Below are positions 1-10,785 of a stretch of DNA of 64,000 bases, in pieces. The position numbers and the translations under genes were made by a program. Below the pieces are notes generated by a model that saw nothing but the letters and a program-made list of their open reading frames with translations, was not told the DNA's origin and did not search any database. Origin of the DNA: Branchinecta lynchi. Lineage: Eukaryota > Arthropoda > Branchiopoda > Anostraca > Branchinectidae. Each line of letters begins with the position of its first letter. The first letter of the stretch is position 1. Location: positions 8,556,230 to 8,620,229 of the forward strand of contig JAKZAP010000012.1 of NCBI GenBank assembly GCA_023053575.1. The letters run 5' to 3'.

Positions 1-279
1 TAAAATCTTCCACAAAACTGGCCCGAAAATCCCGAAAATCACGGTTTTCTATTTCTTTCGAAGCTTATTATTCCATAAGGGACTAAGGATATTAATATTA
101 AGGCAGATCAAGAGATGTCCTTTAAGTTTATTGTTGCCATTTAAGTCATTTCTCTTTTTATGTTGTCTCATTCATATATTCACTGCAGCATTTGCAGCCA
201 AACTTATCGTGGAGACATACGTAGGCCTATATACAGAAATTATTTCGTAAAGACAGATTGGTTTAGATCAAGAAAGCTG

Positions 280-612
280 TAATGGTATTTGTTTTCTCTA
301 TATATTTTTGCTCGATGTGTGGTAGTGAGAATGAGAGTTTGTTACATCTTATGTGTGAATGCCGTGAGCTAGATGCCCTGCGGGCTGAGTTTTTGTAAAT
401 TAATTACAATAAATAATGAAGTATGGATGATGTAAGTTATTGGAAGTAAGTGTTTTCAAGATTTGAAGCGGCTGGTAAGGTTCCTAAAGGTAGCTTTAGC
501 CCACAGAGAGAATTTCCTTTAGTTTAGTTCTATTATTTAGTTTAAGTGTTTTCTTTTTTGCTATCATTTTTGCCATGGCCTCAGGCTTTTTGTGTAATAA
601 ATTATATAATTC
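280..612 (+). pseudogene. Non-LTR retrotransposon 3' end (C-terminal CCHC knuckle plus tail)
   Basis: The stretch at 309-398 reads in one frame as C-S-M-C, eight residues, H, three residues, C, ending LRAEFL and a TAA stop. A C-x2-C-x8-H-x3-C motif just before the stop is the usual C-terminus of CR1/L2/Jockey-type LINE proteins. About 170 bp later comes GCCATGGCCTCAGGCTTTTT followed by a TAATAAATTATATAATTC tail. The same tail wording (GCCATGGCC..GGGCTTT..AATAAAT) recurs at 43895-43950 and, inverted, at 55028-55110 and 59036-59110. The fragment is 5'-truncated, with no RT domain upstream in the window. The LINE assignment is inferred from the motif and the shared tail. Confidence 0.55.
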
Positions 613-1138
613 TATGCTTACTCGGCTGTACGGCTTTTATGAACAGTAGAATTAAACTAAAACCACAACAAGTGGTCATCAGCCGACCAGAAATAAGACT
701 GGCCTCCAGTCGTGGACGCCCTGGGTCCCTCTGGTGGTACAGTAGGATCTGATGTACGGTAAAACTAGAAGAATCAAGACCCTAAGGCCCATTCACAATG
801 GGTTTAGACTAAAACTCGGTCCCAGCCGGCCCTGAAAATTATTCTGACATCCGATTTCCACTCGGATCTTGTCGTTCCCAACGGAGGTCAACCCAGGGGA
901 TGTGACCAGCCCATCCTGAAACTGGCTGTTGAATCCAACTTTCAAGGGCACTAGCCGATCAAGTTTTTTTCGCGGATTTTTTTATTGAAATAATTGACAA
1001 TTCGAATAGGAAGGTTCACCTGTTTCGCATTCGGTTTTTGAAATAGCAAGGTGTGGATAATGACTTTGCCTATCAGACTTGGTTAGTCACGAGCCAATCA
1101 GACCATTCCCCAGAAAAATCTGATCGGGTAGTAGGTAG
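613..1138. other. Unassigned intergenic or intronic sequence
   Basis: No supported coding exon, inverted repeat or known family end was recognised here. The short open frames lack splice sites and have no internal similarity to other parts of the window. Confidence 0.4.
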
Positions 1139-1310
1139 TAGCTCGTCCGCAACCTGCTATACGTGTTTATGCATACGGACCACCTGCACTCCATTGACCA
1201 ATCAGGGAGGTGAAAGGAGAGAAGAGAATCGAGCATTCACCATTGGAGCAACTTCCCGATTCTGCAGAATCACGTTTCTTGATTCTTGATTCTGACAAAA
1301 AAATAAGTAA
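1139..1310 (+). repeat. Dispersed repeat D, copy 1
   Basis: About 170 bp, nearly identical to 4041-4216. Both contain the blocks AGCTCGTCCGCAACC, CCATTGACCAATCAGGGAGG and GATTCTGCAGAATCACGTTT, and both end in a run of TTGATTC units before GACAAAAA. Differences are scattered substitutions and one extra TTGATTC-type unit in copy 2. The two copies lie on either side of the family A element and the PIF/Harbinger-like element. No TSD or coding capacity was identified. Confidence 0.7.
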
Positions 1311-1390
1311 AAAAGTATCCTCGAAGATTGGACTGATTTCAACTTTGGTCTTAGACTAGCTGGTACCAGCAACTGACGCCGTTTTCCATC

Positions 1391-3083
1391 AACAAGAGCT
1401 ACGAGCTCATATGGCACTTGTACGAGTTGGCTGTACAAGAAAGTAGATGAGAACCTCACAAAATACACCCGCCATCCAAAAATGCGGTTCGGAAATAGAA
1501 ATAGGATATTTAGTTTCACTCATTTCTGAGCAATTCCGGCATCGTCTCGATTGTCTGCAGCAAATGCACATGACTGTTCAAACTTTCATCCCAATAAATC
1601 CATTTGTTTGATCCCTAGACATGCTACACGATTTCCGGTACTCACTCTATCTCCACCTACCGTGGTCGAATAAGTTCCATCCCGATCGCTGCACTCTAAG
1701 CGTTTGTCAAGATTTCTGGTTCCCTCCACCAGCTCTCCCCCCAGTGACATCGGATCCGGTCCGGATTTACAGTGGGACGTCTGAGACACGAGGTCATGCT
1801 AAATATCAACTTTCATCAAGATCCGACCAACCGTTCGCAAGTTAAAAATACCTCAATTTTGGCTTCCCCGTCCCTCCACCCCCCCCCCAGATGGTCGGAT
1901 CGGGGAAGTGACTATTTCCTATTTAATCTGGTCGGGTCCTTGGCATGCTTGCCAATTTTCATTGTCCTAGCACATCAGGAAGCATCGAACTCGACGGATC
2001 ACTAGAAATTAGGACTCCCCCCCCCCCCCCCCCCCCCAACTCCCCCAAAGTGAGCGGATCCGTTCCGGTTATGTCAGTCAGGTATCTAGGACTTGTGCTT
2101 GTTCTTTCTGCCAAGTTTCATCCGGATCTCTCCACTCTGAGCGTTTTTCAAGATTTCCGGTTTCCCCTTCCAACTCCCCCCAATGTCACCGGCGTCTGAG
2201 ACATGAGGTCCTTCCATATATCAAGTTTCGTTAAGATCCGACGACCCGTTCGTAAGCTGAAAATATTTAATTTTTCCAAATTTTTCCGGATTCCCCGTCC
2301 CTCCACTCCCCTCAAGACCCACCCCCAAGATTCATCGGATCCGGTTCGGACTCGAAATGAGACATCTGAGACACGAGATCTTTCCAGATATCAAGTTTCA
2401 TTAAGATCCGATCACCCGTTCGAAAGTGATGAATGTCCCTATTTTCCGGATTCCGCCCCCTCCCCCACGATGGTCGGATCGGGCAAGTGACTATTTCCAA
2501 CTTAGTCTGGTCGGGTCCCTGATATGCCTGCGAAGTTTCATCGTCCTAGCTTGCGTGGAAGTACCCAAACTATTATTTATGTTTCTTGACTAAGTCCAGG
2601 TTAATCAGGTCGTCAATCTTTTAACAATATATACTCCCGCATTCGCTCCCTAATACATCCAATATTCCTGACAAGTTCCATTATCCTAACAATGTAATTT
2701 GTTTAGATTATCTAGTTTGTATATCGTCCCGCATTCGCTCTGTCATACATGGGCTCGTGGCTCAGTTGGTAGAGCGTTGGACTTATAACTCAGAGGTTCC
2801 TGGTTCGCTCCCGCCTTCGCGCAGCGCTTTTTTTTGCTACTTTTCGCTCCACTTTTGCTTTATAGTTTCCGGACTCCCGGATCCGGGGAAAGTCGGATGG
2901 AAGAAATGATTAATTTTAAGTTGAGCTGGTCCGGTCCCTGATATGCCTGCCAAGTTTCATCGTCCTAGCTTATCTGGAAGTGCCCGAACTAGCAAAACCG
3001 GGACCGACAGACCGACAGACCGACTGACGGACAGAAATTACAATCGCTATATGGCACTTGAGTAAGCTCAAGTGCCATAAAAA
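1391..3083 (+). mobile_element. Family A Helentron-like element, copy A1 (interrupted)
   Basis: The start AACAAGAGCTACGAGCTC and the subterminal ATATGGCACTTG match A2 and A3. The end is a GACAGACCGACTGACGGACA tract, ATCGCTATATGGCACTTG, then CAAGTGCCATAAAAA. The body repeats the family's diverged units (CAAGTTTCATC, CGGATCCGGT, TACCTCAA and C-rich stretches). Foreign sequence interrupts it after the 5' terminus (about 1422-1620) and again at about 2575-2870, where a tRNA-like sequence sits. A run of about 20 C's lies near 2019-2038. It is a more diverged copy than A2 or A3. Its ORFs are repeat translations and are not genes. Confidence 0.7.
2751..2830 (+). pseudogene. tRNA-like sequence (Ile-UAU-like anticodon loop) with pol III signals
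   Basis: TGGCTCAGTTGG is a perfect A box, and GGTTCGCTCC is a B box one base off consensus. The anticodon loop reads CTTATAA with TAT in the anticodon position. A run of eight T's just downstream would terminate RNA polymerase III. The D arm is good, but the acceptor stem and half of the T stem do not pair, so this is a tRNA pseudogene or the head of a tRNA-derived SINE and not a working tRNA. It lies in sequence that interrupts family A copy A1. A near-repeat of CCCGCATTCGCTC at 2633 and 2729 flanks it on the left. Confidence 0.6.
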
Positions 3084-3149
3084 CGGCAGAAACCCAACAA
3101 AACCTCGGTCTCGCAGCGAGTTTCAGCTAAGACCCGTTGCGAATGGGCC

Positions 3150-3479
3150 TTATCCTAGGTTCACACTGAGGCGAAATCGGACAGCGCCGAGATTTGTGTC
3201 GCCAAAATAGGCGATTCTGTTGCTTTGTCAGGGATTTTCAATGTTGGGAAAATTCAACTTTAATCGGGCGACAGTACGATTTTATGCACGCTACAGCAAC
3301 ATGGACGACCATTTTGATGATTCACTTTTAGAAAAATTAATTATTTTAGTTATGTTTCGCATTAAATTCTGTTGCCGACGAAAATTCAGTGTGAACATCC
3401 AGGCGATAAAAATCTTCTATCGCAGCGATTGAAAGATATCGTTCATCGCCGCGATTTGCTCTGTGTGAACCTAGGGTTA
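3150..3479. mobile_element. PIF/Harbinger-like MITE
   Basis: Terminal inverted repeats read TCCTAGGTTCACACTGAGGC on the left and, inverted, CCCTAGGTTCACACAGAG on the right. They bound a 324-bp element (3153-3476) flanked by TTA on both sides. A 3-bp TWA duplication is the signature of PIF/Harbinger. The interior has an ATG followed by MDDHFDDSLLEKL, which resembles the acidic start of Harbinger-encoded proteins but stays open for only a few dozen codons. The superfamily call rests on TSD and TIR, with no transposase visible. Confidence 0.6.
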
Positions 3480-4040
3480 AAGGAGAGGTCGTACTCATGA
3501 TTGTCATTCATTTTACTTCAATAGTATTTCCACCGATTCTCGTTTCCCAGACGTTTCCGAGAAGCTTACTGGTCAGAACCATAAATTGTTCAGATGCGAA
3601 CTTTGCCGTCAAAGGCAAGGGGCATCGAAAGAAGCCAAAACCAGCCGAGTTTTCTGTATTTATCTCTAAGCATAGCCACTTACATAGTGGCTATGGACAT
3701 CACTGTCCCATGGTCTCCTCCTCCAAGGCGGTGCCAAAAAAACTATTACTCCTCAGCACTGGACTCCTCCCCTAGGAGGAGCCAACTCGTATCCAGCAGC
3801 CAATCGCGGGCCCCCTTGGACTTGTTTAAATTTCAGTAAACGAACCCGGATCGTGCCCCCACTTTGGACTTGGAGAAAAGTCCTATGGCCATATGGTTTT
3901 CGAGCGGTCAACTATCTCCGAACATATTAGTTGCGTTTTTAATCCGAATTCTCGCTTCTGAATTCTTGATTCTCGTACAACTTACAGTTTTTGCTCCTCT
4001 GACTTCTCCATTCTCGCTTTGACAAAAACACTAATTTTGC

Positions 4041-4216
4041 AGCTCGTCCGCAACCCGCTATACGTGTTTATGCATACTGAACACCCGCACTCCATTGACC
4101 AATCAGGGAGGTGAAAGGAGAGAAGAGAATCGAGCATTAACCATCGGAGCAACTTCCCGATTCTGCAGAATCACGTTTCTTGATTCTTGATTCCTCGTTC
4201 TTGATTCTGACAAAAA
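4041..4216 (+). repeat. Dispersed repeat D, copy 2
   Basis: Second copy of the 1139-1310 repeat in the same orientation, with the same CCATTGACCAATCAGGGAGG and GATTCTGCAGAATCACG blocks. It has an added TTGATTCCTCGTTC segment near its 3' end. Nothing in it is coding. Confidence 0.7.
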
Positions 4217-4663
4217 CGCAAGAAAATTCACTTCATCTGAATAGTCCAAAAACGCAAAGTAGGAGAATTCGGAGGAGAATCGCGAGGAGAATTCAGGTCA
4301 AGAACCAACTATTACCAGAAAAACTTTGTAGTGCGAGGAGTCCTTCAAAGGACACCTGAATGAAGAGTACCAAGTATCATCCTTATCTGTTTGACTTCCA
4401 TTAACATTGCCTGCAGAAAACCCAATCCAAATACGAAATAGCGTTTCCAAGCTATGATTTTGCTGCATTTTGCATCTGTCCTTGTTTCAGTACAGAACAA
4501 TTTTAGAAATGAACAAATGTCTCCAATCAACCCTTCTTGTAGAATATTTTTTAACCAGTTAAGCCCAAACGTATATCTAGAAGAAATTCCAATACGATCG
4601 GGCCAGCGCTGTACAAGATTTGAATGAATTGCACTTTTTGTCTTGGAGTCTGCATGTGCAAAC

Positions 4664-4731
4664 CTCCACAAAAGAACATCCATATTTCGAAAACGTCACG
4701 CTCAGGAAAATAATGCTGTCCGTGGCCGTGT
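4664..4731 (-). CDS. Putative short internal exon (CUB-like half)
   Basis: On the minus strand the acceptor GCATTTACAG opens a 68-bp segment closed by GTGGAG|GTTTGC. Read with one base carried from the previous exon, it gives TATDSIIFLSVTFSKYGCSF and then VE. The hydrophobic alternation followed by C-x-F-V-E resembles the middle strands of a CUB domain (I-x-L-x-F...C...V-E-V). It ends at the same point of the motif, in the same phase, as the upstream exon 5043-5233. Its entry phase does not match that exon's exit phase, so at least one exon between them is unseen, or one call is wrong. The donor is weak. Confidence 0.3.
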
Positions 4732-4755
4732 CTGTAAATGCATTCTCCATGGTGT

Positions 4756-4961
4756 GTTCAAGTCCAGGGTTGGTCACCAAAAGTAACTTTGTACACCCTG
4801 GAAAGTAACCCAAAAGTATTTCAAAGTAACCCAATCTAACCTAATGTAACCGAAAGTAACCCAATGTAACCAAAAGTAACCCAAAGTAACCCTGAGTAAC
4901 TCAAAGTACCCTGAAGTAACTCGTACACCCTGGGTCTTGGTGACCAACCCTGGGTTCAAGT
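4756..4961. mobile_element. MITE with 8-bp TSD and internal AAAGTAACCC minisatellite
   Basis: Element 4764-4953 has TIRs CCAGGGTTGGTCACCAA and TTGGTGACCAACCCTGG, flanked by perfect 8-bp direct repeats GTTCAAGT (4756-4763 and 4954-4961). The 8-bp duplication points to hAT. The interior is almost entirely a 10-bp tandem repeat of the type AAAGTAACCC, about a dozen degenerate copies, bounded by two GTACACCCTGG words. It lies between two putative minus-strand exons, so it would be an intronic insertion. Confidence 0.75.
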
Positions 4962-5042
4962 AGGTTTCATTGTTCAGGTGGCCTTTAAAGAAAGTCCGGC
5001 TCCTGGGACATAACAAAGATAGATTCGGAAGTTTGGCCCTAC

Positions 5043-5233
5043 CTCAATGAACTCTCTGCAAGTCCTTTCAGAGTCCAAAGATATATCCTCCACGGCAAAG
5101 TAGATCCCAGAGATATCCTGGTCGGAATAACTCAAACGAAATGTGCAGCTCTGTCCAGAAGTTCTGGAGTAGGTGAAAATCCCACGCTTACTCCGAGACG
5201 AGGTCAAGTTCCCAGAAGAATTTAACGCATCAT
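5043..5233 (-). CDS. Putative internal exon encoding a CUB-like domain half
   Basis: A 191-bp open segment on the minus strand lies between the acceptor TATTTTTTGCAG and the donor ATTGAG|GTAGGG. It translates as NSSGNLTSSRSKRGIFTYSR, then a stretch with SCTFRLSYSDQDISGIYF and a C-R-E-F-I-E end. The order G-N-L-T-S, G-I-F-T, C-T-F-R-L, I-x-F-x-x-x-D-I-x-L, C-x-x-F-I-E follows the first two thirds of CUB domains (extracellular binding modules). The split before the next V suggests the rest of the fold is on another exon. It enters in phase 1, matching the phase-1 exit of 8108-8356. No signal peptide or other domain is visible. The CUB call is by eye. Confidence 0.5.
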
Positions 5234-5267
5234 CTGCAAAAAATACCAAGTTGGAAAAGGTGCCCGG

Positions 5268-5580
5268 TTACAGGAGAAAATTTCGGAACGCCATAGGAAT
5301 CTGTATATTTTGCAGAATTTCCCGGAAAATGAGTTGAAAGGGTGTTGTTGGAGGACGGAGAAAGAAAATTCGCAACAAGGAAAAGGGAATCAAACCGACA
5401 CGGAATGTTGGGGATGGGATGGAAGCATGCCATAGAAATTTGCCTATTTTGCAGAATTTTCTGAGCGATGAGGTCAAGGAAAATTGGCGGAGGAGAGGAA
5501 ATAGGAGACAAAGTAAGCGGAATCGAAGGAAATAACCGGAGGGGTTAACAACATTGGAAAGGGGGAAAACGTCCAAAGAC
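5268..5580 (-). repeat. Diverged tandem pair (about 138 bp) in the putative intron
   Basis: Two related segments, around 5279 and 5417, share CATAG.AATxTG..TATTTTGCAGAATTT and then GATGAG or AATGAGGT..GGAGGA. The offset is close to 138 bp. The sequence directly precedes the CUB-like exon on the minus strand and has no coding character. Confidence 0.35.
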
Positions 5581-5624
5581 GATGTAAAATAAATATGTCA
5601 TAGACTGTAACAGTTGAGTCATCC

Positions 5625-5842
5625 CCGATGAAAAATCTGTCTCAAAATAGTACTATGAAGTAGTACAAAAAAGTTGCATGTACTAACGATGCTGCTACAT
5701 GCTACTTCAATGCTACCGTGTTACTACATACTATCAGTCTGAGGTACATTAAATGATAGTATTCTTCCCTATTACACAGAATTACATGCAACGTTTTCAT
5801 ACTACTACCATACTACTACGCCGGCTACACATTTTTCATCGG
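5625..5842. mobile_element. Short MITE (CCGATGAAAAAT termini)
   Basis: CCGATGAAAAATCTGT at the left and ACACATTTTTCATCGG at the right are inverted, and a second inverted pair (GTTGCATGTA / TACATGCAAC) lies inside. The interior is full of TACTAC/GTAGTA words. No convincing TSD was found, so no superfamily is assigned. Confidence 0.5.
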
Positions 5843-5962
5843 CTCTACAGACGAGAAAATGAGACAAAGTAAAGGTTTCCTACAAATTCAAAACAAGACC
5901 ACTTCATCAAGAAACGTGAAGGTATACCAAATTTCCGATTGCAGAACAACTGGTCCGAAACG

Positions 5963-6609
5963 AACAAGACCAAAGGTTTCGATGGGATCCCAAAAAAATA
6001 ATATTTGATCCAGACAACTGGATCTTGTAGATATCCGGTCTTCGACAGACTCCTTGAACTTTTTTACTATTAAAATTTAAAATAAAATGGCTAATCATCT
6101 AAGAAATCCAAATTCAGGTATGGATTAGGCATGTGTGTTTACCCCTGTACGCCATAACTTCCTGCCATACTTCTGGCAAATTTCCGGTTTCGGTTGGATT
6201 CTGGGCGAACTACTGGTCCGGCGGAAAACTAAAGCTCAAAAACGAATTCAGCATTTCTCCTTACCCCTACATCGAACCTCTAATCAACTTTAGATACAAA
6301 ATGTTAACAGTTTCAGGATTTGGTTGGACTCCGGGCGAACTATTTGTCCGGCGAGAAAATGGTCTTCTTACCTCTAAATCGACGTCTTACTAGCTGTTGA
6401 GAAAGATATGTTTTTCCCTTAATCTGAACCCCCTCTCCCATCCCTAAATATAGGGCTACAGAACCCATCTATGAACTCAACCTGTCCCTTGAGCCCTTGA
6501 CCCAAACAATTCTCACACCAAGTTTCATCAAAATATCTCATTCCCTTCTAGAGTTATCGTGGTGACAGACAGACAGACAGACGGACAACTTTCACAGGTA
6601 TCCCAAAAC
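5963..6609 (+). mobile_element. Family B element B1 (3' terminus decayed)
   Basis: It begins AACAAGACCAAAGGTTTCGA followed by TGGGATCCCAAAAA, then two diverged body units, then the shared 3' block CACCAAGTTTCATCAAAATA and a GACAGACAGACAGACGGACA tract. The last bases read TATCCCAAAACG, so the terminal TGGGATCCCA palindrome is lost. It lies in the putative intron between exons 8108-8356 and 5043-5233. Confidence 0.75.
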
Positions 6610-6724
6610 GTGTCCACAAATTCAAGATGTCGATCTAAAGAGGTCTGTATCTGCTTGATACCAACTCTTTTCTTGATATCTACCAGCAACTGTTTTCTTC
6701 CACGAAAGAGCAACCAGCACTGAA

Positions 6725-7792
6725 AACAAGACCAAAGGTTTCGATGGAATCCCAAAAATTCAATATCTGATCCAACAACTGGGTCTTTCTTAGCCAGATC
6801 CAGTCATCGGTAGACTTCTTGAACATTTTTAAAATTAAAATTCAGAAACAGATTAAGGCCAAATAGCTAGTCATCTGAGAAAACCAAGTTCAGATATGGA
6901 TTCAGCATGTGTGTTTACCCCTATAAGTCATATCTGTTTTGACGAAAACTTCCTGCCACTTCTGCCAATTTGCTGGTTTCGGCCGAACTCCAGAACTACT
7001 TGTCCGACGAAAAAAGAAAGCTCAAAAACAAATTTTCCGGCTCCAGCCGGATTCCGGTCGAACTAAATTTCCGGGTAAAATATGATTGTCAAACACGGAT
7101 TCAGCATCTCTTCTTACCCTTAAATCGGTTATCTAATCAACTAGAAATAAAACTTAAGCTTCTAACAATTTTCCGGTTTTGGCCGGATTGGGGGGGGGGG
7201 GAACTACATGTCCAGGTAGAAAAAAATTTCACATAAGTTTTCAGTATGTCTTCTTGCCCTAAATCCAACATCTAATCAACTCTAAATAAAACTTTTAATT
7301 TTAACAAACTTTCCGGTTTGGGCCGGATTCCGGGCGAACTACTTGTCCGTCGAGAAAATGGTTTTCCCCATCGTCCTCAGCATGTCTTCGTACCATAAAT
7401 CGAACATTTAATCAACTTCAAATAAAACTTTTACTTTTAACAAACTTTTTTGTTTTGGCCGACATGTCCGATGACAAAATGGTTTTCACCGTCGTGTTCA
7501 GCATGTCTTCTTACCCCATAATCGACTATCAAATTAGCTGTTTCAAAATATTTTGTTTGCCCCTTAATTTGAACCCCCTCCCCCACCCCTAAATGTAGGG
7601 CTACAAAGCCCATCTACGAACTTGACTGGTCCGACGACCCAACGAATCGTCACACCAAGTTTCATCAAAATATATCATTCCCTTCGAGAGTTATCGTGCT
7701 TACAGACGGACAGACGGACGGACGGACGGACAGACGGACAACTTCTGCGATGTCATAGGTATACCTCCACTTACATTTTGGGATCCCAAAAA
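6725..7792 (+). mobile_element. Family B element B2
   Basis: Complete copy from AACAAGACCAAAGGTTTCGA to ACATTTTGGGATCCCAAAAA. The body has about five units carrying GGCCGGATTCCGGGCGAACT, ACTTGTCCG and CAGCATGTCTTCTTACC. A run of about ten G's near 7190 interrupts one unit. A GACGGACA tract precedes GCGATGTCATAGGTAT and the terminal palindrome. The FHQxxSFxxRVI-type ORFs here are repeat translation. Confidence 0.8.
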
Positions 7793-8107
7793 CCACACAT
7801 ACATTCACTTCTTTCAGGTTGTTATCTGCGATTGGCTAGATTGGCCATTGCCCACCATCTGATTTGGTTCGGTGACTCCGGGCTTCTAAATTCCATTCTA
7901 TGAGCACAACGAAATATCTGTTATGTTTAGGTATCAGCAAATATCCACATTTTTTTCAATGTTCATCCTTGCGAATATTCCCTATGTCTTCTTTAATTTT
8001 TGTTTCTGTTCTTGGTCGTAACCGGTTACTATGAAGGACAAGAGTGTTCCCTGCCTGAAATCTTCGCTGAGGTAGAAAAAAAAAGAGAACTGAGCACTGA
8101 ATCTCAC

Positions 8108-8356
8108 CTGAGCTTTCACCATTGTCGTCCAACTCTTCATGATTTTCGAAAATATACTTTGGTCTGTCATCTTCCCCACTTTCAGCTGAATCATCAATGT
8201 CCCCCCTCAGGGGCCAAGAGGACGGCATCTTATGGACAAAGGCAGGGGGCAACGGAACGCTCCGAGATCCGTAACGGAAGATAACGGCCGACATTGAGAA
8301 GGGGGCGATGATCAAATCGACAGCACTGTTGGCTTTACAAGCAGTTGAAAGGTCAA
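8108..8356 (-). CDS. Putative internal exon, acidic C-terminal half
   Basis: A 249-bp open segment on the minus strand lies between a strong acceptor (TTTATTTCCCTTCTAG) and a strong donor (GCTCAG|GTGAGA). It reads DLSTACKANSAVDLIIAPFS, then a stretch with AVIFRYGSRSVPLPPAF, then an acidic tail rich in D, E and S ending near DDNGESS. It enters and leaves in phase 1, so it joins in frame to 5043-5233 (G plus AT makes an Asp codon). The first third could be the closing strands of a CUB fold, but I do not recognise it securely. The intron to the next exon is about 2.9 kb and filled by B1 and B2. Confidence 0.45.
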
Positions 8357-8428
8357 CTAGAAGGGAAATAAAACGTATACAAATCGCTCACCAATCTTCA
8401 GTTAAGAAAAGCGGGCTGAGATTTGCTG

Positions 8429-9304
8429 TTTTTGGGATCCCGAAACGTAAGTGGAGGGATACCTATGACATCGTAAAGTTGTCCGTCTGTCCGCCCGTCC
8501 GTCTGTTAGCACGATAACTCTCGAAGGGGCTGACATATGTTGATCAATCTTGGCATGAGGACTCTTTAGGTTAAAGTACAGGTCAGGTTCGAAGATGGGC
8601 TATGTAGCTCTATATTTAGGGGTGGGGGAGGGGTTTAAAATTAAGGGGAACAACAACTATTTTTTAAAAGCTAATGAAATAGTCGAATTAGGCGTAAGGA
8701 GACATGCTGAATCCGAATATGAAATTTTATTTTCTCTCCGAACAAATAGTTCGGCCAGAATCCGGCCAAACCGGAGAATTTGTTTAAAATAAAAGTTTTA
8801 TTTAAATTTGATAAGATGTTCGATTTGCGGGTAAGTAGACATGCTGCATTCGCGTAGGACAACCATTTTCTCACCAGACGTATAGATCGCTCGGAATCCG
8901 GCTGAAACCGGAAAATTTGTTAAAAGTAAAAGTTTAACTGGAAATTGATTAGATGTTGGATGTAGGGGTAAGGAGACATGCTCAATTCTTTTTTTAGCTT
9001 TATTTTTTCGCCGGACAATTAGTCCGGAATTCCGCCGAAACCGGAAAATTGGCAGAAGTAAGGCAGGAAGTTTCAATCTGCTTCGTCAAAATAGATATGA
9101 CTTAAAGGGGTAAACACACATGCTGAATCCATATCTGAACTTGGTTTTCTCATATGGTTAGCTATTTTGCCTTAATCTTTTTCTAAATTTTAATAGTAAA
9201 AGTGTTCAAGGAGTCTGGCGAAGACTAGATCTGGCGAAGACAAGAGCCAATTGTCTGGATCAAATTTGAACTTTTGGGATCCCATCGAAACCTTTGGTCT
9301 TGTT
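8429..9304 (-). mobile_element. Family B element B3 (reverse orientation)
   Basis: On the plus strand it runs from TTTTTGGGATCCCGAAACGT with a GTCCGTCTGTCCGCCCGTCC tract to TGGGATCCCATCGAAACC and GGTCTTGTT, so the element reads on the minus strand. It has three or four body units. The 5' hairpin arm is partly duplicated near 9225-9240. Confidence 0.75.
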
Positions 9305-9407
9305 GCTTAAGACAACTCAACTCCCTTAGGGATAGGCTAATTGTTAACATTTCGATTCATCAAAGTGTTGAAAAACTTTGTTACTTTTCTTTTCATCAAC
9401 GTGTCAT

Positions 9408-10408
9408 ATTTTGGGATCCCAAAACGTTAGTGACGGGATACCTATGACAGGATTCACATGACTTCGTAAAATTGTCCGTCCGTCTGTCTGTTAGCACGAT
9501 AACTCTCGAAGGATTGAGATATTTTATTGAAACTTGGTCTGAGGATCCGTTGGTGGGGTGGGGTTTCAGATTAAGGAACGACAAAAATAGTTTTTAAAAG
9601 CCAATGAGACAGTCGATCCAGGTGTAGGGAGACATGCAGAATCCATACTTTAAACTAACGTCCTCGTCGGACAATAAGTTCGTCCTGAATCCGGCCAAAA
9701 TCTGAAAGTTGTTGGAGTTGAGTTGATTAAATGCTCGATTGAGGGATAAGAAGACATGCTGAATCTATATACGAAGATCATTTTCTACCCTGACAAGTAG
9801 TTCGCCTGGAATTCGGCCGAAACGGAAAATTTGTGAAAAGTAGAACTATTATCTGAAGTTGTTTAAATGCTCGATTCTGGGGTAAGAAGACATGTTTAAG
9901 CCGTATATGACAATCACTTTCTACCCCGACATATAGTTCGCCCGGAATCCGGCTGAAATCTGACGATTTGTTGTAAGTAAAAGATTTATCTGAAGCTGAT
10001 TAGAGGTACGATGTAATGGTAACGAGGCAAGTTGAATCCAAATATGAAAATTATTTTCTCGCCGGACAAATAGTTCGCCCCTAGTCCGGCCAAAACCAGA
10101 AAAATTCGTTTTGAGCTTTATTTTTTGCCAGACAAGTAGTTCACCCAGAATCCGCCGGAAATTTGGCAGAAGAAGGCAGAAAGTTTCGATCAATTTCATC
10201 AAGTAGATGTGAAGTATATAGTCAAACACACATGCTGATTCTATGTCTGAACTTGGTTTTCAAATGATTAACCATTGCTTTAACCTGTTTCTAAATTTTA
10301 ATAGTAAAAATGTTCAAGGAGTCTGGCGAAGACCGGATGTCTACAACACGCAATTATCTGGACCAAATATTAAATCTTTGGGATCCCATCGAAACCTTTG
10401 GTCTTGTT
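9408..10408 (-). mobile_element. Family B element B4 (reverse orientation)
   Basis: It opens with TTTTGGGATCCCAAAACGTT and closes with GGGATCCCATCGAAACC and GGTCTTGTT on the plus strand. It contains four to five diverged 137-bp-type units. It lies about 100 bp from B3 in the same orientation. Confidence 0.75.
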
Positions 10409-10785
10409 ACTTATACAATGACAAAACTGCACATGCTACCACCGCCCGTGACTCGTGTTGTATGGTTCTACGACGCCAAGATTCTCGAACTCCTTCCATG
10501 TGCACAACGAATCGCCAGTGAACAATTTAGCAATTGTTCGGTGATGCATTTTTTTTTTTTCGTTTTATCTATGATTTTGTTTTTGTATGTCTGTGTGAGT
10601 CGCCATAGTTGGTAAATAAATTAAAATAATTTATGAGTTTCTTTTCAACTTGTGATATTTCCCCATTTTTCATCTTTAGTTTGAAATATTCTGATGCCTG
10701 AAATTTTGTCTCGTCCCGTGACCAAAATGTGCCTTCGTATGCGGCAAAAGCTTAAGATTGGGTTAGAATCAAAATCAGTACTTAC

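Noticed and set aside
7622..7903. FIKIYHSLRELSCLQTDRRTDG-type peptide as a conserved protein
   Set aside because: It is the translation of the family B 3' block and GACGGACA tract, recurring in every copy in shifting frames.
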